Position numbers and translations under genes: made by a program
Shown: in pieces, positions 35,801 through 50,800 of the stretch
Position numbering within the stretch: the first letter of the stretch is position 1
How the letters are laid out: each line of letters begins with the position of its first letter
The notes under the pieces: model-generated
The model's database searches: none
Seen by the model: the letters and a program-made list of their open reading frames with translations, nothing else
Told to the model about the DNA's origin: nothing
NCBI GenBank assembly: GCA_903813345.2
Contig: CAIIXF020000001.1
Span: 46,641,885-46,705,884 of the forward strand
DNA from: Owenia fusiformis
Lineage: Eukaryota > Annelida > Polychaeta > Sabellida > Oweniidae
DNA length: 64,000 nt
Direction: 5' to 3'

Positions 35801-38800
35801 AAAATCTGTAGTTTTCATCAAATAAAGTATTATATGCACTGTGGAGATAACTGTAGAAAACTGACATGGCAAAGAATGATATGAGCCAAAAATATTCATT
35901 GACATCGCTTGCTAGATCTGATACTCACTTTAATTTAATATGGAATAAAGCAGAGTATTTTTGTTTCACAGTAATGGACTCTGTATGAAAGCATTATGGG
36001 CAAAACAGGAGTTGGAATTAAAAGGACACTAGATTCTCCTCTTGTGTTTGTAAAGATGACACGATAACTTTATCCAAGGTCCCATCGTCATACATATAGT
36101 ATGTACTTCGATTTGAGTTTAGAATTGTGAGAAAAGGACCCAATGATAAATATTTACTGGGAGGATCCATCTAATTACAATATGTGTCATTTTTTATGCC
36201 GTTAGTACTCTATTATCACCCACTTATTTCATCAGAAATTTGAACCTTTTTCTCATATATTCACTATTCCTTGGACATTTCTCAATATTTCTTGAACTTT
36301 GTGAAGTGGCGTGGATGCTTATTAGAGAGTGTGTGCTAATCGCAGAGAATATTATATAGTAAACATATTACATAGTAAACATTGAATTGGTTAAGGATGT
36401 GTATTAAATAAGTCAATGTAGTATTTATAACAGATGTATGTTTAATGAAAAAATAAATGTATAAAAATAATAAAAAAAAATATTTGTACATATATTGGTG
36501 TTATCTGATAATTATGATTTGTCACTTTTGATTTCATTCAACCTATATAGCACAACATGACCAACATGTCTTGGAAGTCAATTTTGATCCACTGGAGACC
36601 ATACAAAATGAGTGACTCCCATCAAAAGCTCCATCTTATTTTCAATGTAACCTTTGGGGGCATCTTTAGGTTTTCGAGGTAACAAATTCTTTATATAGCA
36701 TGCCCAAAATCTAATCAATTTTATGTATTTTCAACACAGGAACATCCCTGAACAATCCTATTCCACTGACCCAGCTGAAAACAATACCACATCTTTGCTA
36801 AGTATGATAACAAGAAGGTTTTAATTATAATAGATAGCTCAACTGCTTTAGAGCGTTCTCTTTAAGAAACAATTGTTAAGGTGCTAATGTGGCTGACTGG
36901 TTTTGGTTTAAATTGACCTTAAAATTCAACAATCTAATTCTGCATCAAGCCCCTGTAAAATTCTCCATTTAAACAACTCAAGTGATGTAAATTATGGGGG
37001 GGGGGGTGTTCCAGAGGCCTGATACATGCAAGATTACGAAAAGAACATACCTAGAAAGTTCAAGACCTTGTAGTGAGGCCCTTATGAAGAAATTGAGATC
37101 AATCACGTGCATATTGTCGTTAGCGAAGCCCTCAGATCTGAATGCTACGTCACACAGGTAGATTATACAGTATGTTATCTGCTCCTGAAATGAAACAAAG
37201 GAAACACTATACTTCCTTAGTCACCACATACACAGGGAGATATGCCGAGTACTTAAATAGTACTCATGGCGCTAATTTCGTACTTATTTCTGTAAATATT
37301 AGTACTGATTTATTGCATGTTATAGTAATAAAGGAGTACTCATATGATGAGTGATGAAATATAATTTCACTGATTTTTAAGCGCTAAATTAGTACTAATA
37401 TCTCATGAGTGATAAAATAGTACTAATGAAAATGATTTTCAGCCCTAAATGAGTACTCATATTATGAATTAGTACTAAATTAGCACTGGTGGCATGAGTG
37501 CTCATGAGTGCACTTTTGCCAGAGTGCTAATTTGGTACTAATCTCAGGCCCGTAGCCAGGATTTGCCAAGTTCAGTTTTCAAAAACTTCCAGGGGGTTCA
37601 CATTTGACAATTTTGGCCCAAATATGGCTAAAATCACTTGAGAAGTGCTCAAAATGGTGAAAAACTGCATGATTTTGAAAGAAATTTTAGCCAGGGGGGG
37701 GGGTGACCCTGTGAACCCCCCCCCCCCCCCCCCTGGCTACAGGCCTGAGATTTGTACCAATAGAGTAATATAATAAAGTATCAACTTGTAATTTTTAAGT
37801 TAATTCATACTCCAGTAAAAACATCAAAAATAAATGAAAAGTGCAATACTAATTTAACCTTAGTGCAACAAATATATAATGATGTGTTAAAGACAGTGGA
37901 AAACATGTAAAAGTCACTATTTGTACCCCCTGGTCTTATTTTAAGAGGGGGTACTATGATAAGCATTTATATTTTCTGTTGTGTGCCTCCAATCACATTC
38001 AAATTTGAATGATTAGTATGTATGATTAGTAGTCATGGAAAGTTTGATCTTCATTGGTCAATTGGTTACGATGGCAACATAATTTAATTGCAAAATACTG
38101 AAGATATTAAGGATAAATCAACTGTTTCTCTACAAACAGATGGTAGTTTGTCATTTTTAATTTCTTGAAATGAACGCAAAGTTGAGCTTAATACATATTG
38201 AAGGAGTTTACAAGAAAACATGATAAAAATATGAATAGGTTGACATATTTGGCTTTGAACCCTATTCATGTTTGATAACTACTGCTCGATTTACCACAAA
38301 GTAGGCGTGGCAATTTTTGTTATTTCAAAATAATTTCATGTTGACAGAATCATATTTACAAGGGTCATTGATACATATGTTATTATCTGATATGGTGAGT
38401 CAGATTCAGATTCAGATTCAGATATTCATTACTATTTTGAAAATTATATATGACATTCAATACAACATGACGCTCTCAAGAGCATATATGTTGGTTTTAA
38501 CTGGACAGAAATGGGTCAGTGACACCAACAGGTAAGACAAATAAAAATGGAGTGGAGAAATACCTGAGGATGACACTGGCCCAAGTCTGTTGGAAATCAT
38601 TTCAAAAATGTAAAAAATATTAACACTCGGGGACAGAGACACAGGACACGAGAACGGGTAATTGCTGCTAAGTTTATAATATGTATATATATATAAGTTG
38701 ATAAGACAAAATGTGGCAGAGTACAGATTTTCAATAGTAAAGACATTTTCAAATCTTTAAAACTATAAAAGTATGTCATTTATTTTATTTTGTTTGAACA

Positions 38801-41800
38801 AAGACTTAAAAATTGAGAGTGAGGCTGCTTGTCGAATATGATGAGATATAGAATTCCAGATTTGCTGACCTTGAACTTTCAGTGAATAAAGGCCAATATT
38901 TGTTTTGAACTTGAAGGCATGGATATCATGTGAATGTCTAGTTTGATACCGATGAATGTCAACATTTAATGTAAAATAGTTTTCAAAAATCTTGCGGTGG
39001 ACTAATATATTGTTATACCAGCAATAAACAAAAATTCCAACATTTAATTGATAGATATCATGCATTGGAAGTATTCTAAATTGTTTGAATAGTGGAGCCG
39101 AGTGCTCAAACCTGTCTTTTCCTGCCATGAGACGAAGGTATGATTTTTGTAATTTGAGTAGTTTATCCAAAGCTGAATATGCTCCGGCCCAAATGATTGT
39201 GCAATAATTCAAGTAGGAATATATTAAAGAATTATAAATTGCTAACATACTTTTTATGTTTAGCAAGTATCTACATTTGAATGAGATTCCAATGGTTCTA
39301 GATATTTTTCTTTCTACTTTTTTTATGTGACTTTTCCAGTCAAGGAATTCATCAAATGTTACTCCCAAAAAATTTATTTCATGAACCCTATCAATTTGTG
39401 TTCCATTTATAAATATTTCAATTTGTTGACAAATCTTTTTTCGTTTTTTGGAGAAAACAATGAATTTTGTTTTTGAATAGTTTAAAGAAAGGAGGTTTGC
39501 TTTAAACCAGTCATCAAGAGTAATGAGTTCCTGATTAACAGTATTTACAAGTCTAGTTAAATTATGGTCAGAAGCTAGAAGATTAGTGTCATCTGCAAAT
39601 AAAACAGATTTAAGACTTTGTGACGCCGTGAACAGGTCATTAACATAAATGATAAACAAGAACACAAATGTGTACAAAATGTCCCCACCTATGGGTGATC
39701 CTGTCAAATGGTTATCCTAAAAATGAGTAGACAAGACTTTACTGACACAATTTGATGACGGAAAATCCAAAATGGCCACCTTAAAATTTACCTAGAATGC
39801 CAAAAAACTAATCAGATCTAGATTTTCATACTAAGAATCATCCCTGAAAATTTGAAATTGATCTACAAAACGGTTCACCTAAAAACGCGTAGACAAGACT
39901 TTACGGGCAGGATTTTAAGACGGAAAATCCAAAATGGCTGCCTTGGCATTTATCCAGAATGCCAAAAAACTAATCAGATCTAGATTTTCATATTAAGAAT
40001 CATCCCTGAAAATTTGAAATTGATCTACCAAATGGTTCACCGGGAAATGCGTAGACAAAACTCTACAGACAAGATTTTAGGACGGAAAATCCAAAATGGC
40101 TGCCTTGGCATTTACCCAGAATGCCCAAATGCTAATCAGATCTAGATTTTCATACTAAGAATCATCCCTGAAAATTTGAAATTGATCTACAGAACTGTTC
40201 ACCTGGAAATGCGTAGACAAGACTTTACAGACAATATTTTAGGACGGAAAATCCAAAATGGCTGCCTTGACAATTACCCAGAATGCCAAAAAACTAATCA
40301 GTTGTACATTTTCATATTAAGGATCATCCCTGAAAAATTGAAATTGATCTACCAAACAGTTCACCTGAAAATGCGTAGACAAGACTTTACAGACAAGATT
40401 TTAGGACGGAAAATCCAAAATCGCTGCCTTGACATTTACCCAGAATGCCAAAAAACTAATCAGATCTAGATTTTTATACTAAGAATCATCCCTGAAAATC
40501 AAGAATTGATCCACCGAACGGTTCACCTGAAAACATGTAGACAAGACTCCACAGACAAGATTTTAGGACGGAAAAATTCAAAATGGCTGACAATAAAAAA
40601 GTGATCATGAGTTTTTGCTGATTTCTTTTTACAAAATTATCACATATAAATACTGTTAACAACAACATAGGCTTTAACAACAAAGTACATCTGAAATTAT
40701 TTATAAAGCTACTAAATAGTTAGAATATGAAAACTCAAAAACACCATTCAATATGATACAAAGTATTATCGTGCGCTAACTTTTCTTAAGACATTCAAAA
40801 TGGCTGACATGACTGAGCTAACAGGTCCAAAACCTAATCAGATCTAGAATGAAGTGAGCTGAACAAGATGTTAAAGTTTTAAAAGCAACTGTGAAGCCGT
40901 TTTTCTTAAAGTTTGCAGACAAGGATTTTAGCATTTGACTTCAAAATGGCCGACAGGAAGTAGGTATCGAGTTAATTTTTTTTCATCCACATCTGTATGC
41001 ACTCATAAGTTATCCCTGAAAATTTGAAGGTGATATCTGTAGCGGTTTTGGAGAAAACTCCCGGACGTACGGACGGACAGACGGACAGACGGACGGACAC
41101 GCCTAGGCCGACAATATGGCCCCACACTATGTGGTGGGGACATAATAAAAGTGGTCCCAAATAAACATGTTTTGTTAATTGGTTGCCATATTAACACAAC
41201 ATAATGTATGTAAAAGGGAGGTGGGTGGAGGTCATTTCAGGCAATCCATATACCTTAATAAATTGTTTGTTACATTCATTCTTATGAACTGTTTTACTGT
41301 ATGACCTTTTTTTAACAAAAACAAGTTTTGATGATATTGAGATGTGTTTGCAATGGTTACACATCAAATAATGCTGTTTGTTGAAATACTGCTCTGTTTG
41401 TCCATCTGCCCGCCCTTCTGTCTAAGCATTTCCTGACCCATTTATTAATCACAGATTGGTGTTATTGTGACAAAATGGTGATCCTTGACATCTTAGACTC
41501 TAGAAGATGTACCAACTTAGACTCTGTAGGCTGTATCAATCTTAGATTATGGATGCTGTACCCATTGTAGACTCTGGAGGATGTACCCATTAAACACTAG
41601 ATGCTAAGCCCTCTAAGACTCTAGACTTGACTCTGTAGTTCAATTTTTTTTTATTTGTGAATATTTACAACTGTTTTACTGGAGTATAAATAAGTATAAA
41701 TAATATTGTAGCAGAAATTCTTCCAGAATGTACAAATACTTTAGTCATGCACACAATAAATGCATTAAAATGTATAAAACACCTACAAATGATTTTAATC

Positions 41801-44800
41801 TATGGTAAGATTTATATTTTGATCACTTCTCAACAGCAACGTAGTAAACAGACATATCCTGATTTATGGTACCTTGGTTGCTTCCTGTATCATGATTTGT
41901 CAGATGTTTCTTGATCAATTTATGTTTAAAAAAGAATTATGTTCAAAATACATTAAAAACTAGAGGTTTAAGATTGCAAGCAATCTTAAGGAGGCCCTGT
42001 AGGCGTTTTTGGCAATTTCAAGGTCAGCCAAAGGTCAAATCTCAAATCTAGGGTCATATATTAACACCAGGCAACTTGTAGATGATTTTAAAAAAAAAGT
42101 TTGGTCAATTTGAAGCAAGTTGAAATTTAGTCTTGAAAAGTTTGGAAATTTGACCTTTTTTCAGTTTTTGAGTCCTAATATCTCAAAACTGGTACACAAT
42201 TTTAATAAATAGTCAATTGCTAATATGTGTAGGACCTATAGAGGAATATATATCCTGACTTTCATGAACAAATATTGATTTGTAGTCACCAAAACTTAGA
42301 AACTTCGAAAACACAGTTGGTGATTTAATTTGATGACCTTGACCTTTGATCTTGCAAATTTTACTTTAATTGACCTCAGTAGGTCTTTTGTGATCAAATA
42401 TACCTAAATTTGAATGCAGAAAATCGATTCAAAAAATCAACTTTTTTTACCTTCCGAAGGTCACTGAAGGTCAACCAAAGGTCAAAGGTCAAAAGTAAGG
42501 TCAGATTTGGATTCCTGAGATCTTGTAGATGCTTTTTAAAAAAAAGTTCGGTCAATTTAGAGCAAGTTGAAATTTAGTCTTGCAAAGTTTCGAAATGTGA
42601 CCTTTTTTCAGTTTTTGAGTTCTAATATCTCAAAACTGGTACACAATTTTAATAAATAGTCAATTGCTAATATGTGTAGAACCTATAGAGGAATATATAT
42701 CCTGACTTTCATGAAAAAATATTGACTTGTAGTCACCAATTTTGAGAAACTTGGAAAACATAGTTTGTGATTTGGTATGATGACCTTGACCTTTGACCTT
42801 GCAAATTTTACTTTTTTAGACCTCAGTGGGTCCTTTGTGATCAAATATACCTAAATTTGAATCCAGAAAATCAATTTTAAAAATCAATTTTTTTTACCTT
42901 TCGAAGGTCACCGAAGGTCAACCAAAGGTCGGAGGTCAAAAGAAAGGACATATTTGAGTTCCTGAGATCTTGTAGATGATTTTTAAAAAAAATTCTGGTT
43001 CATTTGAAGCAAGTTGAAAAATGACCGATTTTTGCCGTTTTTTGACGTCAAATATCTCAAAAACGGTAAAAAATTAACGCGTACATATAGTGAGCAATTT
43101 GTAGAGAATGCTTATATCTAGTTACATTTTAATTCCTCGCAAGAAATAATAAAGTATGAGGACGAAATCTGAGAAACTTAAAAAAAACTTTGATTTGACC
43201 TAGATTTTGACCTTTGACCTTGACCTAGATAAAAAGTTCTTTCCCCCCAAGTTCAGCCAAGGTCCCTGGTAGGTGCATGTAGGAGATGGTTGAAAGGTAG
43301 TTGGAAGTAGGAGAAAAGGGTTTAGGAAGAATAAAGAATAATAACTAGAAGATTGCAAGCAATCTTACGGAGGCCCTGTAGGCATTGCCAATTAGAAGGT
43401 CAACTAAAGGTTAAATATCAAATTTAAGATCATATATGAACTCCAGACAACTTGTAGATGATTTTTAAAAAAGATTTGGTCGAATTAATGCAAGTTGAAA
43501 TTTGACCTTGAAAAATTCTGAAATATGACCTTTTTTCAGTTTTTGAGCTATAATATCTCAAAACTGGAGCCAAATTTTAATAGATAATCAATTGCTAATA
43601 TGTGTAGAACCTTTAGAGGAATATATATTCTGACTTTCAGTAAAAAAATTGATTTGTAGTCTCCAATTTTGAGAAACTTAGAAAACACAGTTTGTGATTT
43701 AGTTTGATGACTTTGACCTTTGACCTTGCAAATTTTACTTTTTTAGACCTCAGTGGGTCCTTTGTGATCAAATATACCTAAATTTGAATCCAGAAAATCA
43801 ATTTGAAAAAACAACTTTTTTTACCTTTCGAAGGTCACCGAAGGTCAACCAAAGTTCGGAGGTCAAAAGTAAGGACATATTTAAGTTCCTGAGATCTTGT
43901 AGATGATTTTTTAAAAAAAATCTGGTTCATTTGAAGCAAGTTGAAAAATGACTGATTTTTGCCGATTTTTGCCGTCAAATATCTCAAAAACGGTAAAAAA
44001 TTAACGCGTACATATAGTGAGCAATTTGTAGAGAATGCTTATATCTAGTTACATTTTAATTCATCGCAAGAAATAATGAAGTATGAGGACTAAATCTGAG
44101 AAACTTAGAAAACACAGTTTGTGATCTTGTTTGATGACCTTGACCTTTGACCTTAAAAATTTTACTTTTTTAGACCTCAATATATCTTTTCTGGTTGAAT
44201 AAACTTTAATTTGAATCCAGAAAATCGATTTGAAAAATCAACTTTTTTGACCTTTCGAAGGTCACTGAAGGTCAAGTAAAGGTCATAGGTCAAAACTAAG
44301 GTCAGATTTGAGTTCCTGAGATCTTGTAGATGCATTTTAAAAAAAAGTTCGGTCAATTTAGAGCAAGTTGAAATTTGACCTTGAAAAATTTCGAAATTTG
44401 ACCTTTTTTCAGTTTTTGAGTTCTAATATCTCAAAACTGGAGCAAAATTTTAATAAATTGTCAATTGCTAATATGTGTAGAACTTTTAGAGGAATACATA
44501 TTCTGACTTTCAGTAAAAAAAATTGATTTGTAGTCTCCAATTTTGAGAAACTTAGAAAACACAGTTTGTGATTTCGTTTGATGACCTTGACCTTTGACCT
44601 TGCAAATTTTACTTTTTTAGACCTCAGAAGGTCTTTTGTGAATAAATATAGCTAAATTTGAATCCAGAAAATCGATTTGAAAAATCAACTTTTTTGACCT
44701 TTTGGAGGTCACTGAAGGTCAATCAGAGGTCGAAGGTCAAAAGTAAGGTCAGATTTGGAATCCTGAGAACTTGTAGATGAGTTTTGAAAAAAAAATTGGT

Positions 44801-47800
44801 CAATTTGAAGCAAGTTGAAAAAAGACCTTTTTTGACCTTTTTTTGACCTTCAATATCTCAAATTCTAGGCAAAATTTCTCTAGACGGCAAAAGGCTAAGA
44901 CTAATAGAATACTAATATCTATCTGTGTGCAAAAATTCAGCCAAAAATATTGAAGTGTAGTGTCAGGATTTGAGAAACTTGAAAAAAACTTAGATTTGAC
45001 CTAGATTTTGACCTTTGATCTTGACCTAGATAAAAGTTCCTTTCCCGCCAAGTTCAGCCCAGGTCCCTAGTAGGAGTATGTAGTACCTAGTTGAAAAGTA
45101 GTTGGAAGTAGGATAAAAAGAGGGAGGAAGAATAAATAATAAAGAATAATAATAAAGAATAATAATATCTACAAAATTGATAGGAGGCCCCCCGATGGGG
45201 CCTCCTAATAATAACTAGATGTATAAGAAGATTGCAAGCAATCTTACGGAGGCCCCATAGGCTTTTTTGAACATTTAAAGGTCAGCCAAAGGTCAAATCT
45301 TAAAAACAAGGTCATATATGAACTCCAGGCATCTTGTAGATGATTTAAAAAAAAAGTTTGGTCAATTTGAAGCAATGTGAAATTTGACCTTGAAAAATTT
45401 CAACATTAGACCTTTTTCAGTTTTTGAGGTCCAATATATCAAAACTGGTGCAGAATTTTAATAGCTAATCAATTGTTAATATGTGTAAAACCTTTAGAGG
45501 AATATAAATCCTGACTTTAGTTCAAAAATATTGATTTGTAGTCTCAAACTTTGAGAAACTTAGAAAACACAGTTTGTGATCTTGTTTGATGACCTTGACC
45601 TTTGACCTTGAAAATTTTACTTTTTTAGACCTCAGTATATCTTTTCTGATTGAATAAACCTAAATTTGAATCCAGAAAATCAATTTGAAAAATCAACTTT
45701 TTTGACCTTTCGAAGGTCACTGAAGGTCAACTAAAGCTCATAGGTCAAAACTAAGGTCAGATTTGAGTTCCTGAGATCTTGTAGATGGTTTTAAAAAAAA
45801 TTTGGTCAATTTAGAGCAAGTTGAAATTTGACCTTGAAAAATTTCGAAATTTGACCTTTTTTCAGTTTTTGAGTTCTAATATCTCAAAACTGGAGCAAAA
45901 TTTTAATAGTGCTAATATGTGTAGAACCTTTAGAGGAATATATATTCTGACTTTCAGTAAAAAAATTGATTTGTAGTCTCCAATTTTGAGAAACTTAGAA
46001 AACACAGTTTGTGATTTTGTTTGATGACCTTGACCTTTGACCTTGCAAATTTTACCTGTTTAGACCCCAGTGGGTCTTTTGTGAATAAATATACCTAAAT
46101 TTGAATGCAGAAAATCGAGTTGAAAAATCAACTTTTTTGACCTTTCGAAGGTCACTGAAGGTCAACTAAAGGTCAAAGGTCAAAAGTAAGGTCAGATTTG
46201 GAATCCTGAGAACTTGTAGATGAGTTTTAAAAAAAAATTTGGTCAATTTGAAGCAAGTTGAAATTTAGTCTTGAAAAGTTTCGAAATTTGACCTTTTTTC
46301 AGTTTTTGAGTTCTAATATCTCAAAACTGGTACACAATTTTAATAAATAGTCAATTGCTAATATGTGTAGAACCTATAGAGGAATATATATCCTGACTTT
46401 CATGAAAAAATATTGATTTGTAGTCACCAAAACTTAGAAACTTAGAAAACACAGTTTGTGATTTAGTTTGATGACCTTGACCTTTAACCTTGCAAATTTT
46501 ACTTTTTTAGACCTCAGTGGGTCTTTTGTGATCAAATGTACCTAAATTTGAATCCAGAAAATCAATTTGAAAAATCAACTTTTTTGACCTTCCGAAGGTC
46601 ACTGAAGGTCAACCAAAGGTCAAAGGTCAAAAGTAAGGTCAGATTTGAGTTCCTGAGAACTTGTAGATGATTTTTAAAAAGAAATTTGGTCAATTTGAAG
46701 CAAGTTGAAAAATGACCAATTTTTATCGTTTTTTGACGTCAATTATCTCAAAAACGGTAAAAAATTAACGCGAACATATAGTGAGTAATTTGTAGGGAAT
46801 GCTTATATCTAGTTACATTTTAATTCATCGCAAGAAATAATGAGGTATGAGGACGAAATCTGAGAAACTTAGAAAAAACTTTGATTTGACCTAGATTTTG
46901 ACCTTTGACCTTGACCTAGATAAAAATTCCCTTCCCGGTAAGTTCAACCTAGGTCCCTAGTAGGTTCATATAGTAGATAGTTGAAATCTAGTTAGAAGTA
47001 GGAGAAAAAGTGCGGAGAAGAATAAATAATAATAATAAAGAATAAATAATATCTATAAAATTAATAGGAGGCCCCCCGATGGGGCCTCCTAATTATTGAT
47101 GATGTTTCAAGTAGGAATACTCGAGTAAATCAAATACATGTAGGTATAAACATCTGTCAAGTTGTGTACAGTCATATACTAATATTGTTTGAGCCTATTT
47201 TCATCTTTAATTAAAAAAATAATGTTGATTTCAAAACAAAACTAGCCATAGTTTTCTCCTGATGTCCATTGTGAATTATTGTGTTTTATGGATTATGGTG
47301 ACGACTTTACGAATGGATGTTGACCCTTTGAATTGAATTGAATTGTTAAAAAGTGGAGGTTTTTACTTTCTGTTGATTTGAGGAAATAGTTTTGTTGTCC
47401 TGCATGTTTTTATAGATTACACTGTATGATTTTTTCAATTATCTGGGCCAAAGTTGCTTTTGACCCTTGGATTGTAACATTGTAATATATTTGAATTGAA
47501 CAAAAAAGGAGAAACCACTTTACTCAATAATAAAGATTTTACTTCCTTGATATGTGACCAATAACATAACAGAAAATACTACTTAAATCTTTTAAGGACT
47601 TCCTCATTTCAAATCGTGCAGGCTCCCAAATTGTGATTTAGAATCAATTAACATGTCACAGCAATCAAGAACACTACTCAGACTTTATTCAATTAAACAT
47701 ACTTATGTTACATATGTAACTAAGTTTGTATCATCATAATAATTTTACTTTTCATAAACACAACTTATTTTCTTCATAGAGTTGTGAAAACAGACAATGT

Positions 47801-50800
47801 CCTTTCTATTCAAAAACATTTCTATTTTTGAAAGATACTTTAAGGAGCTATTGCGTGTGATATGGGGTTAGGTATCTCATATTCCAGTCAATCTCTAAGA
47901 ATCTCACAGGTATTCCTTGGAACTCAGAAATTAGAGCATTTTATATCCGTATCTATTGAACAAACAACATGCAGTGAGGTTGGGATGAATTATTTTTGAA
48001 ATAAAGATACATGTACCCAGATACCGATTACATGGAAAAGCCATTTCCCTATATTATACATGGTTTTAGTAAAAAAAACAAGTTGTTTATTATGTTTAAA
48101 GCAAATAAAACAGGAACCTCATTATATGGAAAAGCCACTTCCCTATACTGTATATGGTTTTAGTTCAACAACATGTTCTTTAAAGCAAATAATACAGGGT
48201 GGTCAAAAAACTGGAAACCCTTGCACCATTTTCCTTATATCTTTATTATTTTAAAAAATAACTTTGCACATTTGTACATCACTCAATTTCCTACCAGCCT
48301 ACCATATTTCATGACCATCTGATTGATACTCACCATGTCCAAAATGTCCCTACCTATGGGGATATGGCAGAGATAGAGTGTTGTTCAAAGTGCTGTAAAA
48401 TTGTGACTATCAATCTGATGGTCATGAAATATGGTAGGGTGGTAGGAAATTGAATGATTTACAAATGTGTGAAATATCAGGGAGTAATTTCTTAAAATGA
48501 CAAAGATATGAAGACAATGAAGGGTTTCCGTTTTTGTTGACCACCCTGTACATTAAAAACAAAGATGGTAAAACATTGCACCACATTTGTAGCCTATATA
48601 GTTCATTATGTTGAATCAAACCAGAGTCATATTAAACAAGGAAGGTATATGGACCAGTGTCAGTTACATTTTTTTTACATTTCTACATTTCTCAGATATA
48701 ACATTATTTGATTTCATTCTGCCATATTACTTTAAGTAAATCATTCATATTACATTAACAACTCATAAAAGTGATGGATATTGAAAAGCAAAAACTGTCA
48801 AAATCTAAATTATGTTTTGAATATCATGTGATAGTTCCATATAAAGCTTGTAGGACCATATAGGGAGTGCTCATGAATATTAATCAGTGGCAAGTAATTG
48901 GCAAATAATTATAGCACATACTCACTTCAGAATATAGCACTTAAATTGATTGATATTAAAAAGTTAAAGATCAATGCATTCAACATGTTATATATAAACA
49001 TCTAGATTTGAATGCAAACACATTTGTGAAGTAGACTCTCATATGACACATGTATGCTGTCAAAAGCAAAATGATGCAAGGAAAAATATTTCTGAGTCTA
49101 GTGGTCATTCTTTGGGCCAGCAGATGTTCAGATGGGAACATTGGAGAGGTAGAGCAATGCACAGAAAGTAGTTGTGGTGGTATTAATCATGAGGACTGCA
49201 CAGTACGCTGCAATAATATGATTCTAACTGATGGACTGCCAAAAATAAACCGACATGTTAGAGTCTTGGAGATTCGCGATTCTCTGATGCCAACTATCAA
49301 GAACTACAACTACGAACCCTTGGTTAGGTTAGTCAAAGTCTTCATTAATGCTTCAAATGTAACGCATGTGAACATTGATGCATTTGAGAAAATGCCAAAC
49401 ATTGAAGTTTTGCACATAGAGCACAATAACCTAACCACTATATTGAATGCTGGATTCAACTTGAAGCACCTTAATGAACTAAGCCTGATAGACAATAATA
49501 TCAGAACCATTAAGTTCTCAGTGTACAAATCGATTCAAATTTCCTTGTCTCATAATCCTATAAAAAACATACTCCCTGGAACGTTTGCAGGCTTCAAATC
49601 TATCAAGAATGTGTCTTTATTTCTAAGAGATATAAAAATACAAAAACTGAACATACACACATTTACTGGTTTAAATGAATTATATGAGTTGGACATTAGT
49701 GACAATAATTTAGGTGAAGATGGTTTGGAAAGTATCGCGAACAGTACACAAGGAAAAAAGGTAAAAAAACTAACAGCTGCAAACTGCTCAATGAAGTCAC
49801 TGAAACCAGAAAGTTTTGAAAAGTTAAGCCATGTTGAATGGCTTAATCTCAGTAGCAATTTATGGGAAACATGGCCGAATAATACTCTTAAACATCTAGA
49901 AAATCTAGAATCATTAACAATCGACAATAGTCCTTACTTTGCATTTTTTGAAGCAAGTAACGAAATGAACAATGTGAAAAGTATATCATTCCGTTCAAAT
50001 GCACTCCTGAAATCGAATACGATTTCTACTATTTTCAACAACTCCCAAAAGTTGGAATATTTGGATATAAGCGACAATCATTTTCAAGACAGAGTAAACG
50101 AGATCAGTCCATTGGAAACGTTAAAAGTATTTGACATGTCGCAAAACAATCATCCCTTGGTCAAAGAACGAGTCAATTACTTCAAAACAATGCCAAACCT
50201 TATAATATTCAATATGCGCAATGTTAATTCCGAACACCAAGAGAAAGGGGACTTTGACTTGGGATCAGTTGCATTGACCAACATGAAACATCTATGGAAA
50301 CTTGATTTAAGCCATAATACTGCAGTACTTACGAATGAACATATCAAATTCAGTTACTCCGGCTTAATAAGTCTAAGAGATGTGAACCTATCTTACAATA
50401 AGTTACAGGACTGTCTTGATGCACTCATTGAATTATTCAAACTTTTTACATCTGTCGAAACTCTGAATTTAGAGCGGAACAGTCTCATGGAACTGCCAAA
50501 GCATATATTTGAGTCTATGACAAAATTAACCGACCTACATCTAGAAGACAATCGATTGACATACTTTTCTAAAAAATATCTCCGGAGAAATCTAAACATA
50601 AAAAATCTGCATCTTCAAGAAAACTCCATAAAATATATCAGTGGATTAGCATTTGTACATTTACAACGACTGAGCATGCTGAATATAAGCAAAAACCCTT
50701 TCATATGTAACTGTAAACTGAGACAGTTTAGAGACTGGATACAAATTAAAAAACATTTAGTACATGGCTCTGATCAAAAATGTGCAGAACCTCTCGAAAT

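Noticed and set aside
38597-38779. Separate small gene next to the LINE fragment
   Set aside because: It is the 3' flank or UTR of the LINE on the same strand with no protein features of its own.
40176-40469. 97-codon ORF with two similar halves
   Set aside because: It reads through two 162-bp tandem units of a non-coding element.
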